Positions 36,227 through 48,588 of a stretch of DNA of 64,000 nucleotides are shown here, piece after piece. Below the pieces are notes generated by a model, which did no database searches, had not been told where the DNA came from, and worked only from the letters and a program-made list of their open reading frames with translations. Source of the DNA: Cordia subcordata. Its lineage: Eukaryota > Streptophyta > Magnoliopsida > Boraginales > Cordiaceae. The position numbers were made by a program, and so were the translations under genes. Every line of letters starts with the position of its first letter. Position 1 is the stretch's first letter. Location: assembly GCA_028554755.1 (NCBI GenBank), contig JAPTOF010000005.1, positions 13,986,001 to 14,050,000 on the forward strand, written 5' to 3'.

Positions 36227-39200
36227 ATGGAAATCGATCCAAAAGCTCCAGAGGAACCCTCGATTTCTGCAACCACCAAAGTAAGTGTATACATATATAT
36301 TGTGTGTGTGTGTGTGTGTCTGTGTGTATGTGTTGAGTTCACTTTTTCTTTTTAGGATTTCTTATTTGTTTCTGGGTCCATTTTTTGTGTTTCTTGTGGT
36401 TTAACCGATGTGTTGTGCAGATGTTGCATATTAGACATCATGCTAATGTGAAAATCTAATGATTCCCTTATAGCTTATAAGTATGTAGCGAAGCGCTTCC
36501 CGTAGTAGTGGATGCGGGACAACTTTTAAACTGTAGGAGCCATTAGATTATTATGGTGGTAGAGGGTTTAACGGCCAATTTCGGAAAGAAATACAAGAGG
36601 GTTGTTTTCCATATATATGTCCCCGTGTTCGATTTTTATATCATTGGTTAATATTAATCATAGTTTCGTGCCTTTAATTTAAGGATGAAGAGAAAGAAGA
36701 TATATCTAAGACCATGGAGAATTTAAAGATTGATGCATCATCCTCTACCTTCAAGCAGAAGCCTGTTATCGTCTTTGTAGTTGGAATGGCAGGTAGACTG
36801 TACATCATCTATAGCTAAGTTATACTTAATTGTATTTGGAAATTGGTTGTATCTCATGCTATTTTCTTCTTGTAAGTTTATTATGTAGTCAATTACTGAA
36901 ATGGGTTAATTTTAGAGGGTTCATTTTTAATGGAAAGAATGGCTGAATATGAATAGGGAGTGGAAAGACAACATTTCTTCATCGGCTTGTTTGTCAGACT
37001 GCTGTGTCAGGCATTAGGGGTTATGTTATCAATCTTGACCCTGCTGTCATGACACTGCCATTTGGAGCAAACATTGATATAAGAGACACTGTTCAATACA
37101 AGGAAGTCATGAAGCAGTTCAACCTGGGGCCTAATGGGGGGATCCTCACTTCCCTTAACTTATTTGCGACCAAGTTTGATGAGGTAAAGCTTGGATAATG
37201 GATCTTTGAATTTTTTTTGGTGCTGAACCTGCACGTGTTTCTTGGACTATATCTTAATGGCTATTCTTGGTGAATGATCAACTAACAAATTGACTCTGAC
37301 TGCTGGTTCACGGAAGAGACTTGCCGGCTTTGAAGTCAGTGCTGTTTAATAAAATAGCGACAGAAGGGATGTTGATTTGGGTTTCCCTTGAAAAATTTTA
37401 ATTTTTTATAATTTTCTGACAGCTATGCTAGTGAAGAATTGTAAGAATGTCAGGAGTCCTTAATGATCTGAAGATCTATAGCTACTTTTTACCCATGTAA
37501 CAACAAGTGTATACAATCCTGGAAAAGAAATAGTTATTTCTTACCTTGTTAACCTATAAAGGACTTTTGTATAATATAAATTATTTGAAGATAATTGCAA
37601 CAGTGACATGATGATGGGAGGATGTCTTTTCTAAAAGGTTATGCTGCCATACAAAGAGTTACTACTTAATAATTACTAAAGCAACCCTGAGCCACATGAA
37701 TATGTGATTTGCCGTTGTAGAGTTGACTTCTCTTTAATATTGTATTCCGCTGCTGTAAGTAACAAAGCCTTCATTATTTACTAAAAGATACCCTAGATGA
37801 AATTAGATGCAAGTTTTAGTTATGTCACAAATGAAGTGTGATATTTACCTGTATGAGTTAGAGGGAGTTCATTCTATACCACCAAGAACATATTATTCTA
37901 TACCATAAACAATATAGGAATGTATTTATAGTTGAACTCATCACTCCTTAGGAAGAGCATAATATTCAAATTTAATGTGCCAGAATAGAGATATTGAAGA
38001 TATCACACATCACACTTAGGAAAACCTAAGCAGAGTTCCAAAGATCACATCTATGCTGATGCTGGCTCAAGTAGCCAATGGATGGAAGCGAGAGGTCTAC
38101 TTGAAAGCATTTCTGAAAGTCTATTGCAGTTGGGTCATCAACCTTGTGCGATGCTCGTTGTATATTTTACGTATCTTATCGATCTATCCGAATGAAGTGC
38201 ATAAGATCTCTCTTTGCTTCCTTCCTCTTTTACTTTCTCTTGAAGTTTTAGTTTATGCATAAAATCATTGAGTTGTATAAAACTTTGTTAAGCTCTTGAG
38301 AAAACAGATACAATTTCATCATTTGATGGAATAAATGAATTATATAAATGTTAGAGATGGAATTGGAGATAGAAAGAGAATGCTAGTTTATCATGCATCA
38401 TAGCTATTAAGTTTGTTTTAGCATCTATGGACGTGGCAGAAAAGAGAAATATATACGATATGTTCTTTTCTAACTCGTGAAATTGTTTTGTTGTTCAATC
38501 TCGAATCATGAATTGAGCCTTAGCACTTAAATTAATAACTCTGAAAACAAGCGTTTCTGCTGCTTTCTGCATAGAAAATGGAATATAAAGTGGTTTCCAC
38601 CATGCCACTTGGTTCATGGCAGCTCTATCGCTTTGGATATTTGCAGTTTTATCCTTATAGGTGTTTTCCAGCATATGTGGCTCCTTTTACTAGCCCATCT
38701 GTATCTACTTTCTTAGATGTGTGTTTATCTAGGCTTGTTTGAGTTCCAGTATTTGCTCAAGGACATTGTGCAAGTTTATTAGTTACTTGTGCACCCATAT
38801 TATTTGGAATGGCTGAGGTAGACCGAATAGCTATTTCTTTGGTTCAAATTTGTTCTAAATACTTCTGTGACTTGTTCGTCAAATAACTAATTTAAGCTTA
38901 AGGTAGAATGTACACATTATTGTGTGTAACAATGATTTAGAGAAAGATCACTTTAAGGTCCTAAGTCTGTAATAAATTGTCAACTCTTTCTCTCTCACAG
39001 TAGTCTAGAGGCACCAGAATTTTTTGTTTCTTGTTTCTGCTAATCTGTGTCATTGGTTCTTCTATTATTAATGATTTTATGCATGTCCTGCTTTGGGAAA
39101 TGGTATGACAAAGGAAAAAAAAGGTGCTATGACTACCCTTGTGGTCTACTCACTTTTTTGAAATTTATCAGCTTTATGAGGGCGTTTGGCATTGCTTAGA

Positions 39201-42200
39201 GTTGCTCATCATAAGCAAACAAGTGGGGTTACATGTTTGGCAAATGGGGCTTACAAGCAAGTAAAGATGGCTTATAAGCAACACCAAAAAAAACCACCAT
39301 CCCCTAACTTTGTTTTTTTGAGCTGTTTATCAGCAATGGGGGTTGACCAAATAAAAAGGCATTTGTACCCCTTCAAAACTAATTTTGTTTCACAACATTA
39401 TTAATAGAAGGTCTTTTTTTAGTCTTTTTAATAAACCCTACTGCATAAAAGCACATATTTTTCAAATATGTCAAACAACATATAATCACATTTTATCCAA
39501 ACCCTTTTTTTGCTTATTCATCATTGGCTTATAAGCATCAAAAGCTGTGTAAAAGCATCAATTACTTATAAGTAGCTTAAGAAAAGCAAAGCCAAAGGGG
39601 CTGTACATCATCTTATATCTACAAGTTTGCGTTAAGATGTTTGGGCTATACATCATCTTACATCTACAAGCTTGCGTTAAGATGTTTTTCTCACTTTTTT
39701 TAAGGCTCTTGCATCTTGTGTCTCCAGAGTAACTTGTAAACATATATGATGGAGATGGAGAAGCAGATTTCTTAATTCTGTTATCTTTTAGGTGGATTTT
39801 CTTTTTCACATTCTCCAGTTAATTTTTTTTCCCCTTTTCTTAATTAAATTGCCACAGGTTCAGAACTTTTGTAGTTTTTGGGGATAGATTCTGGCTTGCA
39901 ATGTGTTAGCTATTTAAATCTGATATATGATCTGTATGGTTGTTGATATTACTGCCTGAGTCGTGCTTACAAGTTGCTCTCGACATGATGTGGTCACTTC
40001 TTATTTGGAGATTTATGGCAGTGGCAGCCCAAGTTTAACGTTTAAATTCTTCTTTATCAATGTCAGTGCAGATTGTGGGGTGTATTCTTTAGTGTAATCT
40101 TTGTGGTGTAAATTTTGTAGGTCATATCTGTAATTGAAAAACGAGCAGACCAGCTTGATTATGTTCTGGTGGACACTCCTGGCCAGATTGAGATTTTCAC
40201 TTGGTCTGCCTCTGGAGCAATTATCACAGAAGCTTTTGCCTCAACATTTCCCACTGTGATCACTTATGTAGTTGATACTCCACGTTCTTCAAGTCCAGCT
40301 ACCTTTATGAGCAATATGCTTTATGCTTGCAGCATCCTGTACAAGGCACGATTACCGTTGATATTGGCATTCAACAAAATAGATGTGGCGCAACATCAAT
40401 TCGCCTTAGAGGTATGCTCCTCTTTTGAGTTATTTTATTTCAGATAATTATAAATGCTCATTTCTTCTTGTATTGACTGACTCTTTCAGTTATTGTTAAT
40501 GTTCTTCGGAGTTGTCTTCTGGTTGTTCAGCTAGACAATACCTCGCCTTTAGGAAAAATGTTCCAAAACATTTTTGGTTATTCAGTATGTTTTCTTGTTA
40601 ATTTGCATATTGTGCTACTTCAAGTTCATGTGAGATTCTAATTTAGGCTTCAAAGAGTTTCTGAAGCTAATGTCAAATTTCACCTTGTATATAATGCTTG
40701 GTGTGTTCCAACCTGTAAAATAACTTGAGTTACAAAAATAATAAATTGGGACCTCAATGGCTGAGGTGGGAACAGATTAACAGAATTCTGGATTGCTCAT
40801 GTTGTCAGTCACCGGATAATGGAGAAGAGATGTTATTTAAGATCTCTTATATTTATTTTCTTCTGTCTTTTCTGAGGACATGTAATTATGTTCATTTACT
40901 TGTTTTATCTTTAAGATTAAAAAGTAGAAACAGTATATATGTATTTTTGCATCTGAAAGAGGTACTGTTATATCTCATATACTTTATTTTACTTTGGGGA
41001 CAATCATCCTAATAGTGCATCAGTTATATATGTATTTTTGCATCTGAAAGAGGTACTGTTATATCTCATATACTTTATTTTACTTTGGGGACAATCATCC
41101 TAATAGTACATCAGTGGCAAATACAAGGACGTCATATCTACCTGTAGAAAAAAGAAAAGAAAGGATGTGATCCATTTTGACTGTGTTCTGATTTTTCCTT
41201 TTTTGTGATTGAAAATTCATAAATAATGCTCTTAATACGAGCAAACCATTACAAATTCTCTTTGTATTGTCTTTCTCAAATTTCTTTGAAGAAGTTACCA
41301 GAGAAATGTCCTCCTGCATACTTACTAGCTTGCTTTTCTTTTGCTGGAATTTTCTATTGGCTTGTGGTTCAAACAATAAGTACATATTCAATCCTATAAT
41401 TATATTTTTGTTTCTTCATTTTCTCTATCAAGCCGAACTGTAGAGTTATAGTGTTCACTCTCTGTTATTTTACAGTCTCCATTTATTTCTTTGATGAAGG
41501 ATTCTTTGTATTGATTAATGAAGTAATATTGCTTCTTAACAAAGAAAATATTTCATGATGAGTTGAATGTTCATTCCTCATTGTACGAAACTTCCCATGA
41601 ATTGTAGGTGTTTTATTGTGGTAATGAGCATATGCATGCTTTGTCCTGGATTTTTCTTAATTAAAATTTCTGTGGTGCTGTTACTACTGCGAGTGCAGTG
41701 GATGGAAGATTTTGAGGCATTCTATGCCGCATTGAAGTCGGACCAATCTTATATGTCTGACTTGACTCAAAGCCTCTCCCTTGCATTAGAGGAGTTCTAT
41801 AAAAATCTTAGATCTGTTGGAGTGTCTGCTGTTACTAGTGCTGGCATCGATGCATTTTTCAAGGCCATTGAAACAAGTGCTGAGGAGTACATGGAAACTT
41901 ACAAGTATAGTCTGAACTCTGATTGATCTTTTGTCATTTGTGGTCCACCTTGGAAAGATGGCATTTGCCTTCTCTCCCCTCGTAGAAAGCTTTTTCGTGT
42001 GTAGCAGAAAAAAAAAATCACTCTTGTGGCATATTTGCAGGGCTGATCTAGACAAGAGACGGGCAGAGAAGCTTCGCCTGGAGGAAGAGCGCAGACGGGA
42101 AAACATGGAGAAGCTCAGGAGAGATATGGAAATGTCTCGAGGGGAAACTGTGGTACTGAACACTGGTTTGAAGGATAGAGCGGCTGGGAAGAGCATGATG

Positions 42201-42311
42201 GATGAAGGAAAGGAAGAGGAAGAAGATGAAGACGAGAGGTTTAGTGACGACACCGATGTAGTAGATGAGGACGAAGATGAAGATGAAGAGGTTGATAGTT
42301 TCGCATTTTGA
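36227..42311 (+). CDS. QQT2: GPN-loop GTPase (GPN1/XAB1 family, QQT2-like)
   Basis: Exons: 36227-36280, 36684-36792, 36957-37183, 40121-40411, 41699-41904, 42041-42311. They give 385 residues plus TGA. Visible motifs: P-loop GMAGSGKTT (52-60), INLDPAV (80-85), the family-defining Gly-Pro-Asn in LGPNGG (112-114), G3 DTPGQ (148-152) and G4 NKID (215-218). The C-terminus carries a charged coiled coil ([19 protein letters not shown]) and a long acidic tail ending VDSFAF. GPN GTPases dimerise and help assemble and import RNA polymerase II. The Arabidopsis homologue QQT2 is needed for early embryo divisions and links to microtubules. The start ATG gives the typical short acidic leader [11 protein letters not shown]. 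Intron 3 is unusually long (2.9 kb) and contains a MITE. Confidence 0.94.
39179..39602. mobile_element. MITE in QQT2 intron 3
   Basis: The left end GGGCGTTTGGCATTGCTTA and the complement of the right end (AGCCCCTTTGGCTTTGCTTT) form an imperfect terminal inverted repeat. Nested mirrored words (CTTATAAGC near both ends) support a foldback structure. It is about 424 bp and non-coding, with no clean target duplication, so the superfamily is unassigned. Confidence 0.6.
40934..41115. repeat. Near-perfect 91-bp tandem duplication in QQT2 intron 4
   Basis: The unit TATATATGTATTTTTGCATC...GGGGACAATCATCCTAATAGT[G/A]CATCAG occurs at 40934-41023 and again at about 41025-41115. I see one substitution (GTGCAT versus GTACAT) and one single-base length difference at the junction. 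Such identity indicates a recent event. Confidence 0.9.
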
Positions 42312-42699
42312 GAGATTGTCTTCGGAATATTTTCTTCAAAACTGACTTTTGTAAATGATTAGCTATATTAGCCAAACGGTAACTATAAACTGTGACTGAA
42401 TTCTGGATGTGTATAGATGGTCGTGCAATCTTGTAGCCTCTATCCCCCGCCATTTTCAGTTAAAAGCATGATCTTTGTTGATCTGCCATGGCTGATAAAC
42501 TGCTAGATTGACTTGATGATTTGACATTGAAGTTGTCTTTACTTTCAACGGATATTGTTGTGGGGGAAGCTCTTTTTTGGTGTTCACTTTTGGTTCTGTT
42601 TTTTGCCCTAATTATAGATGATAAACTTGGTCTGATGCCTGCTGGCGGGTTACGAATTTTTTATTTATCCTTTTTTTGTTATTTGCTAAATCATCTTGT

Positions 42700-42705
42700 A
42701 ATAAA
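42700..42705 (+). terminator. Candidate polyadenylation signal AATAAA for QQT2
   Basis: AATAAA lies about 390 bases after the QQT2 stop codon, preceded by a T-rich stretch (CCTTTTTTTGTTATTTG). Plant signals are loose, so this is a positional inference. Confidence 0.3.
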
Positions 42706-44537
42706 ATAACTTCAAAATTGAGTATGAAGAGTTAAGACGAAAATGTGGATAAAAAGTTTATATTCAATTAAATTATAAGTATCCATGTTTAATTAGGTGC
42801 TAAATCATTTCAAATTATATTTGAGTATTTATGGATAGACAAAATTAAAAAAAAAACTCAAATTTTTGTGTTGGGTTTCCTGTGTAAAGTTTTACCTCGG
42901 AGTCCAAGTCCAAAAATCTTCAAAAATTCAGAACCCAAATTTGAATTATCCGAAACCAAAAAACTCAAATACAAAAATCCAATCTCTATATCCGGCTAAT
43001 GAAGGTAAAGAGGTCATGGCTTCCTTTTTTTCTTGGTGGAGGTTAGCCTTCTCGATCTTTCTTCTTTATCGGGCTTTTTATTGGGATCCACTTTGTTCAT
43101 GACATGTCTGATAATAAAAATTTCTTGTAGCATAGTATGGGTGTGGGGAAGGTGCTTAGCAGCAGGTCCCTGACTAGCCTTATTACAGAAGTATAGTCGT
43201 ACAGGTCATGTTATGGAACTATTGGAAATAGAAGTTTGCCCCAAGTCGCGGCTGGACTAGTGTGGGTAATGGTGTGTGAAGAGAAAAGTTTGCTGAACCC
43301 CCTATTCAATACTCGATAGAAAAATTCTGTTCTTATCCTTGGCCAAGTGCGTTCAACTTTGAAGAAAGTTTGTGTGTGAAAAATTTTTGGTATCCCAGTG
43401 AACTCCATTGTAGATATAGTATATAATTGTAAGGTTTAATGTTGGAAACAGTATATGAAGAGGGAGCCTCTCCGGTACCTTCAACTATTACTGCATGTTT
43501 ACATGTTCGTACAACTTCAACTTTTGGTCAACCTGATCTTTTTCATTTCACTGAAAATAGATTTTACGATGCGGTAATCATTCCATGTTTCAAAACCATC
43601 CAAGCGAGGGCATAATGAACATTCTCCACGAGAAGATTCAGCCAAGATTGGATTGGTTGAGAGAATGGTTGAACAATTTAAACAGACTATAAGTTGGGCA
43701 TTTCCTGATGTACAAAAACGCACATGCAAAGGGTCGCCATGGAGTCCCTTGAGTAGTTTAATGAATGCTTTAACCTCGTTAGCCGAGTTGGGGAAAAAAG
43801 AAAAACAAGCCAGGTTACTCGAGATGTGATGGCCAACCAGGGAATTGTATTGGAGCAACAAGAGAATAGTGGCATCATTGAAGCCATCAAACAAGCATGG
43901 GGTTTGACTATGCACATGAAAAATTTTAGTCAAGCACCTAAATTGAACAATGAGATTCACTTCCATGAAATCGACCATGTTATAGATCATTAAATAATAG
44001 ATGTAGTATAGTAGTTGCTCGATCAAGTCTGTGGGAACAAAAGTATAAATGACCACCTAGCAAGAACGTAGACCATAAGCCACGGGCTTTAATATACAAA
44101 CAACAAGGCTGCTATTTGAGTTCGGTCGTGTTTAGATATTGCAAAGGCCTGATGGACATGTAAAATAGCTCAACTGCAAGACAAGCAGTAGAAGTATCCT
44201 CAAGTTCCCAGGGGCAACAAGTTCTGGCCTACAATCATTGGAATTAAGGAGCATACCCTCTAGGGTAGTCGAGGCCACAACCAAATAATCCGGGGCCATG
44301 ATGAGAGATATGGTGGCCAAAATGTCGCAGGAATGGTGGGGACTAGGAGCTCAAGCCGATTATCAGCCTATTTATGGTCGACCCTTGGGGGTTGAAAACT
44401 TCAGTCTCGAGAAGTAGCAGGCCATGGTTATTTGAAATTGCGTCCTTTTCGCGATTTATTAGCTAGGCCACCTTTTTTGGTGATACACTAGTCTCCGTCC
44501 AAAATTTGGTGTAGTCATGGGTTAATAAGGAGAGGAT

Positions 44538-45240
44538 ATTGTGGGAGCAATTTTATAGAATTGAGCCTCATGTAACAGTTGCTAACTTGGCAAAGATGTC
44601 TGGTAAGTCAATAGAACAATTTATTACACGATTTAAACAAAACCTAAATAAGTGTTTCACATGACACGGAAAACCTGTATATGTACAACTAGTTTTAGTA
44701 AGTTTAAATTATGAACTTTACAAAAAGTTCGAAATTGAACTCTTTACCGACCTATTTCAGTTAACGACGCATGTCGTCGAACACAATAGTTAAAGGAAGA
44801 AAGAGAAAGATTGAAATCAACAACAGCTATGTTTCATGCCATGGAATAGATAATCGAGACCCATGACCAAAGAATAGTGGAAGAGGGGGCGTCTCTTGCT
44901 AAGATTACCGGTGGGAATGGTTGTGTCTGCCCGATGTTAACCAAAATTGTCAATAATCAACCATTTACAGAGGTCCAAGTAGCACCCAACAAGGATTTGT
45001 GGAGTTGGGATACGATATGCTTTTGACATCACTAAGGTAGAAGAAATTTTTTTTCACCTCTCGTGGGTTGGATAGATAAACTGTCCATGGGACACAAAAT
45101 ACCTACTTCAGAGGAGATCAAAGACTAGAGGTGTTGCCAGTGGCATCATTCATGGATGCACCATCGGTAATTGTGCCATTCAAAAGGCATTAGATGATGA
45201 GAACAATTTCTGGAGGACATAGTTGTGGATAGAGATCCCT
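44538..45240 (+). pseudogene. Ty3/gypsy gag remnant
   Basis: One frame reads LWEQFYRIEPHVTVANLAKM, SGKSIEQFITRFKQNLNKC, a TGA stop, then QLVLVSLNYELYKKFE and LFTDLFQLTTHVVEHN. This is the order of the plant retrotransposon gag domain (normally ending in a lysine-rich ARYE/VAR region). Further on, in shifted frames, KIPTSEEIKD, CCQWHHSWMHH and RDPFSKEAK correspond to the SAEELKGKxYCKWHNS...C zinc-binding region. At least three stops and several frame changes show long decay. No protease, reverse transcriptase or LTR is identifiable nearby. Confidence 0.75.
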
Positions 45241-46251
45241 TTTCAAAGGAGGCCAAAGTCCACACGTTGGTTGAGGATTTGAGTCAATTTTTAAGGGGAT
45301 GGGTCTTGACAATTACAGGATTCCAAGAGTCAAGTCAATTTTCAGGGAAAAGAAGTTGGTGAAAGTTAGTGCAGGGCTGGGACTTGAAGGCGAGAAAAAT
45401 CTTAAAACATTCTAGGCAGACCAAGGCTGAGGATGCTCATAATTCGACCAAGGACGTGCACCAGCCATAGAAGGTTGAGCGTGCAGTGTCAACTGACAAC
45501 TGCTAGGTAGTCAAATGCGGACGGGATTTGACCGAGGTTATAGTCCTAAAACATATTTGATGATAAAACTATGATCATCACAAAGACAAACATGATGTTG
45601 ACAAGGATGACCAAAAATATGTTGATTATTTTTACGAGTCTTGTGGTCATCATCAGTTAGAGAAGCCATATTATGATTCCCACAGATCACAGCATGACTC
45701 TGCAGCTTTAACACAAGTTGATTACCCTGCGGCCAAAAAAAGACACTCAGCCCCAGGCCGCAGGACAACAGAGTCCAACGTCACAACTAAAGAAGCCTTG
45801 ACCATATATCCTAAGACCTCCACCACAACAATGTTTCCAAAACCGCTTTTCTCGTCGATTGGGAATAAGCCAACCAGAAGTAAAAGTGACAATACGACAG
45901 CCTCATACTTGCCTGTTGAACAATTCATTGAAGAGCGGTCTGATGAAAATAGGGAACGGTCTATGTGATTCATTTGTCTCCATCTCAATATTTCAGAAAG
46001 CAAAAAAGCTGCAGACTTAACAAAGCCCCAGTGAACTAATCAAAGCAAAATCAGAAGCTTATCCAGACAACAAAGTCAAAAGATAGAACCAACAAGAACA
46101 AACTATTATATGATTGAAGACCAACAAAACAAAGAAAGTAAACCACAATTTCAACCATCAAGAAACAGAAAAAAGAGAAAAGTAAAAGAAATTACTAACT
46201 CAGAAACAACTCATATATACATTTTTAAAATAATACTACCAGGAATCTGAT

Positions 46252-48548
46252 TTACAAAACTGTATTTATATGCAGTGCTTTAAGCAATGAAGTTGCCATT
46301 TGTTTGACCAAAACTTGCCCACCAGAACTCTGTCCATCTCTGCGCTCCTCAATCAAGTTCTGCAGCTTCTGAGGCAGATCATTCTCCACAATCAGCTGCT
46401 TTGGACGTGGATGGTGCTCATACACGGCCTGAAAATAAGCGCTTGATTCTGTTAATGCCTCAATGAAGTTATAGCAACCCACACAACTTAAAAGAGGACA
46501 GGCTAGCTGGTTTAGCTAACCAGCTAGCTAAATCATTGCTCGAACAGAAGCAAGCAACAAGATATCCAAACCATAATCTAAATTGGCCTAGCTGTAAAGC
46601 CAATGTATTGCAAGAATATTCACCAGCATTGGTGAAATTTCCTTTTATTCCCTCCTTTCTGCAAAATATCATGCAGCAAAAGTATTCGATATCCAGATGG
46701 TGACATAGAGACCTTACAAAAGGTTTTTTGAAGAATATATTGCTTAAACAAGGGAAAAGATTTCAAGTTATCAATAACTGAAACATCCTTAAAAGGTCAT
46801 ATATTAACCCCAGGATCAAAGTTTATCACCACTCATCTACTAAGGGTGGAAGAGCACATTGTGGAGGGTGCAGAAAAGCTCATCTTTCAGTACTGACGAA
46901 TCTATAGACCAACCATTGGACTGCTTGATTCATACTCTAGCTCTCATATCTAGGACCTCTCTATAAGTATAGAAGTTTTTTATGGCATGATATGATCGCC
47001 TACAGAGATCTTAAAGAAATAAACTCAAAAATGTCTGCCATTCCGTACAAACCCAGCAACCTCTTCTCTGCAAGGGTTAGAATGAGAGTCTTAACAAAAG
47101 CAATCTCAAATTCAGAGTCAATACCAAACACATGTTATCATGTCCATGAAAGGACAAGTGGGAATCAAGTGCACCATCTGACCTACAACAAACAAATTGG
47201 TGGACTTCTCACCTTTATCAATTTGAGCAGATTCAGGCGAGCAATTGCATCTTGGTGATCGAGCCTTGAAATTAGCAGCGGTGTCAAGCCATTGACCGCA
47301 AGAGTAGTATTTATCCGGGATGATTTTCTGCATTAAGTATAGGTTTCGCTTAGATTGCAAATTAGAATTAACAGAACAACAAAATTAGACATGACAGGAT
47401 GATATTATAGACACATGGTAATAACTGGAAGGTTTAACCATCTATCCCAGAGTAACAATTATAAACTGATTACTTGTGCCACTGAAGCTTCCCTTGTCAC
47501 CCTCTTTTCAAGTTTTCCAAAAGGCATTCAGAACAGTAGTTGAAATATTTATGTTTACAAGGAAAATGAGAGAAACAGCCTAAAAACTATACTACCAGGG
47601 CACAGAAAATCAAACACCCTAGCAGATTGAGCTTGTGAAAGTAAGATCACGATCAACACACTGCTATAACACATACGCAAAGCATATGATTGTGTTCATA
47701 TGTATAGATGTATATATAAATTTATATATCTATTTGAAGATCAAATTAACTTATATAAAATGTTCAGTTTTATATCCACTTGCAGCTCAGACCAACTTAC
47801 GTGATAATTTTCAAAAATGGCTCTAATATGTGGAGGAAATGCTGCTCTGGACAGCATTGGAAAAACCGGACCAGCTTCTGTATAGCATCCTTCTTGAGTA
47901 ATGCTTGTTCCACTTTCCTGCTGTCATTATCATGTGCCAAGCAAACAGCAATAGAATCTAATGCTGTCACAGACCACAAATCATCTTCAAGGAGGCTCAA
48001 GTATACATCCAAACCGCCATGGGCTCGTAACTGCTCTCTTGAATTCCGTGAGGCATGAGCCATATCACATAGCAGAGGTAATGCATACTGCTTCAACGGA
48101 GAATCAGTCATGACAAAATGCATCAAGTGCGGAATGATTCCATTTTCTGCTGCCTGTTCCTGTCTCCTCTTATTGATCTTGCAGAGATTGAAGAGGGCAT
48201 TGAGAACCTTCAACAAAAAGGGAAAAGAAAAGATTAAGCAAGTCCCCAACACAAGGGTGTGCCGTACAAATATGCATTATTGACAACATGGATTATTATA
48301 TATTCTAAAGCAAGATGCATTAGAAATCTTTGGTGGACATTAGAAAAATTAATTACATTTTGCACCATAAATATGCAGATCAGAATCATACGCAGTGTTT
48401 GGTTTGAATTATATGCAGAGGAGTGACTAACCCCTTCACGTCAGCTTTTTCAACTCCTTCAACACTGAAGGGGTGGAGGTATTGACCCAAAGACAAGTAA
48501 CCCAAAGAAGAGTACTTTCACACCACCATATTAGAAAATAAGTATCAA

Positions 48549-48588
<40 letters not shown>

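Larger units (their letters stand above)
42312..46251. other. Convergent intergenic region QQT2 / MAP3KE1, mostly decayed retrotransposon
   Basis: Both genes end toward this 3.9-kb stretch. The first about 1.2 kb is QQT2 3' sequence and AT-rich DNA. From roughly 43540 the plus strand carries broken frames of a Ty3/gypsy gag leader (VERMVEQFKQTISWAFPDVQ) leading into the gag core described separately. Sequence to about 46000 (plus-strand fragment DQKYVDYFYESCGHHQ) may be its decayed continuation. Minus-strand frames in the region, including one of 179 codons at 43517-44056, match nothing I know and run opposite to the gag. Confidence 0.55.

Noticed and set aside
43517..44056. 179-codon minus-strand open frame in the QQT2/MAP3KE1 interval
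   Set aside because: No recognisable domain, and it overlaps plus-strand gypsy gag leader sequence. Likely a chance frame in decayed transposon DNA.
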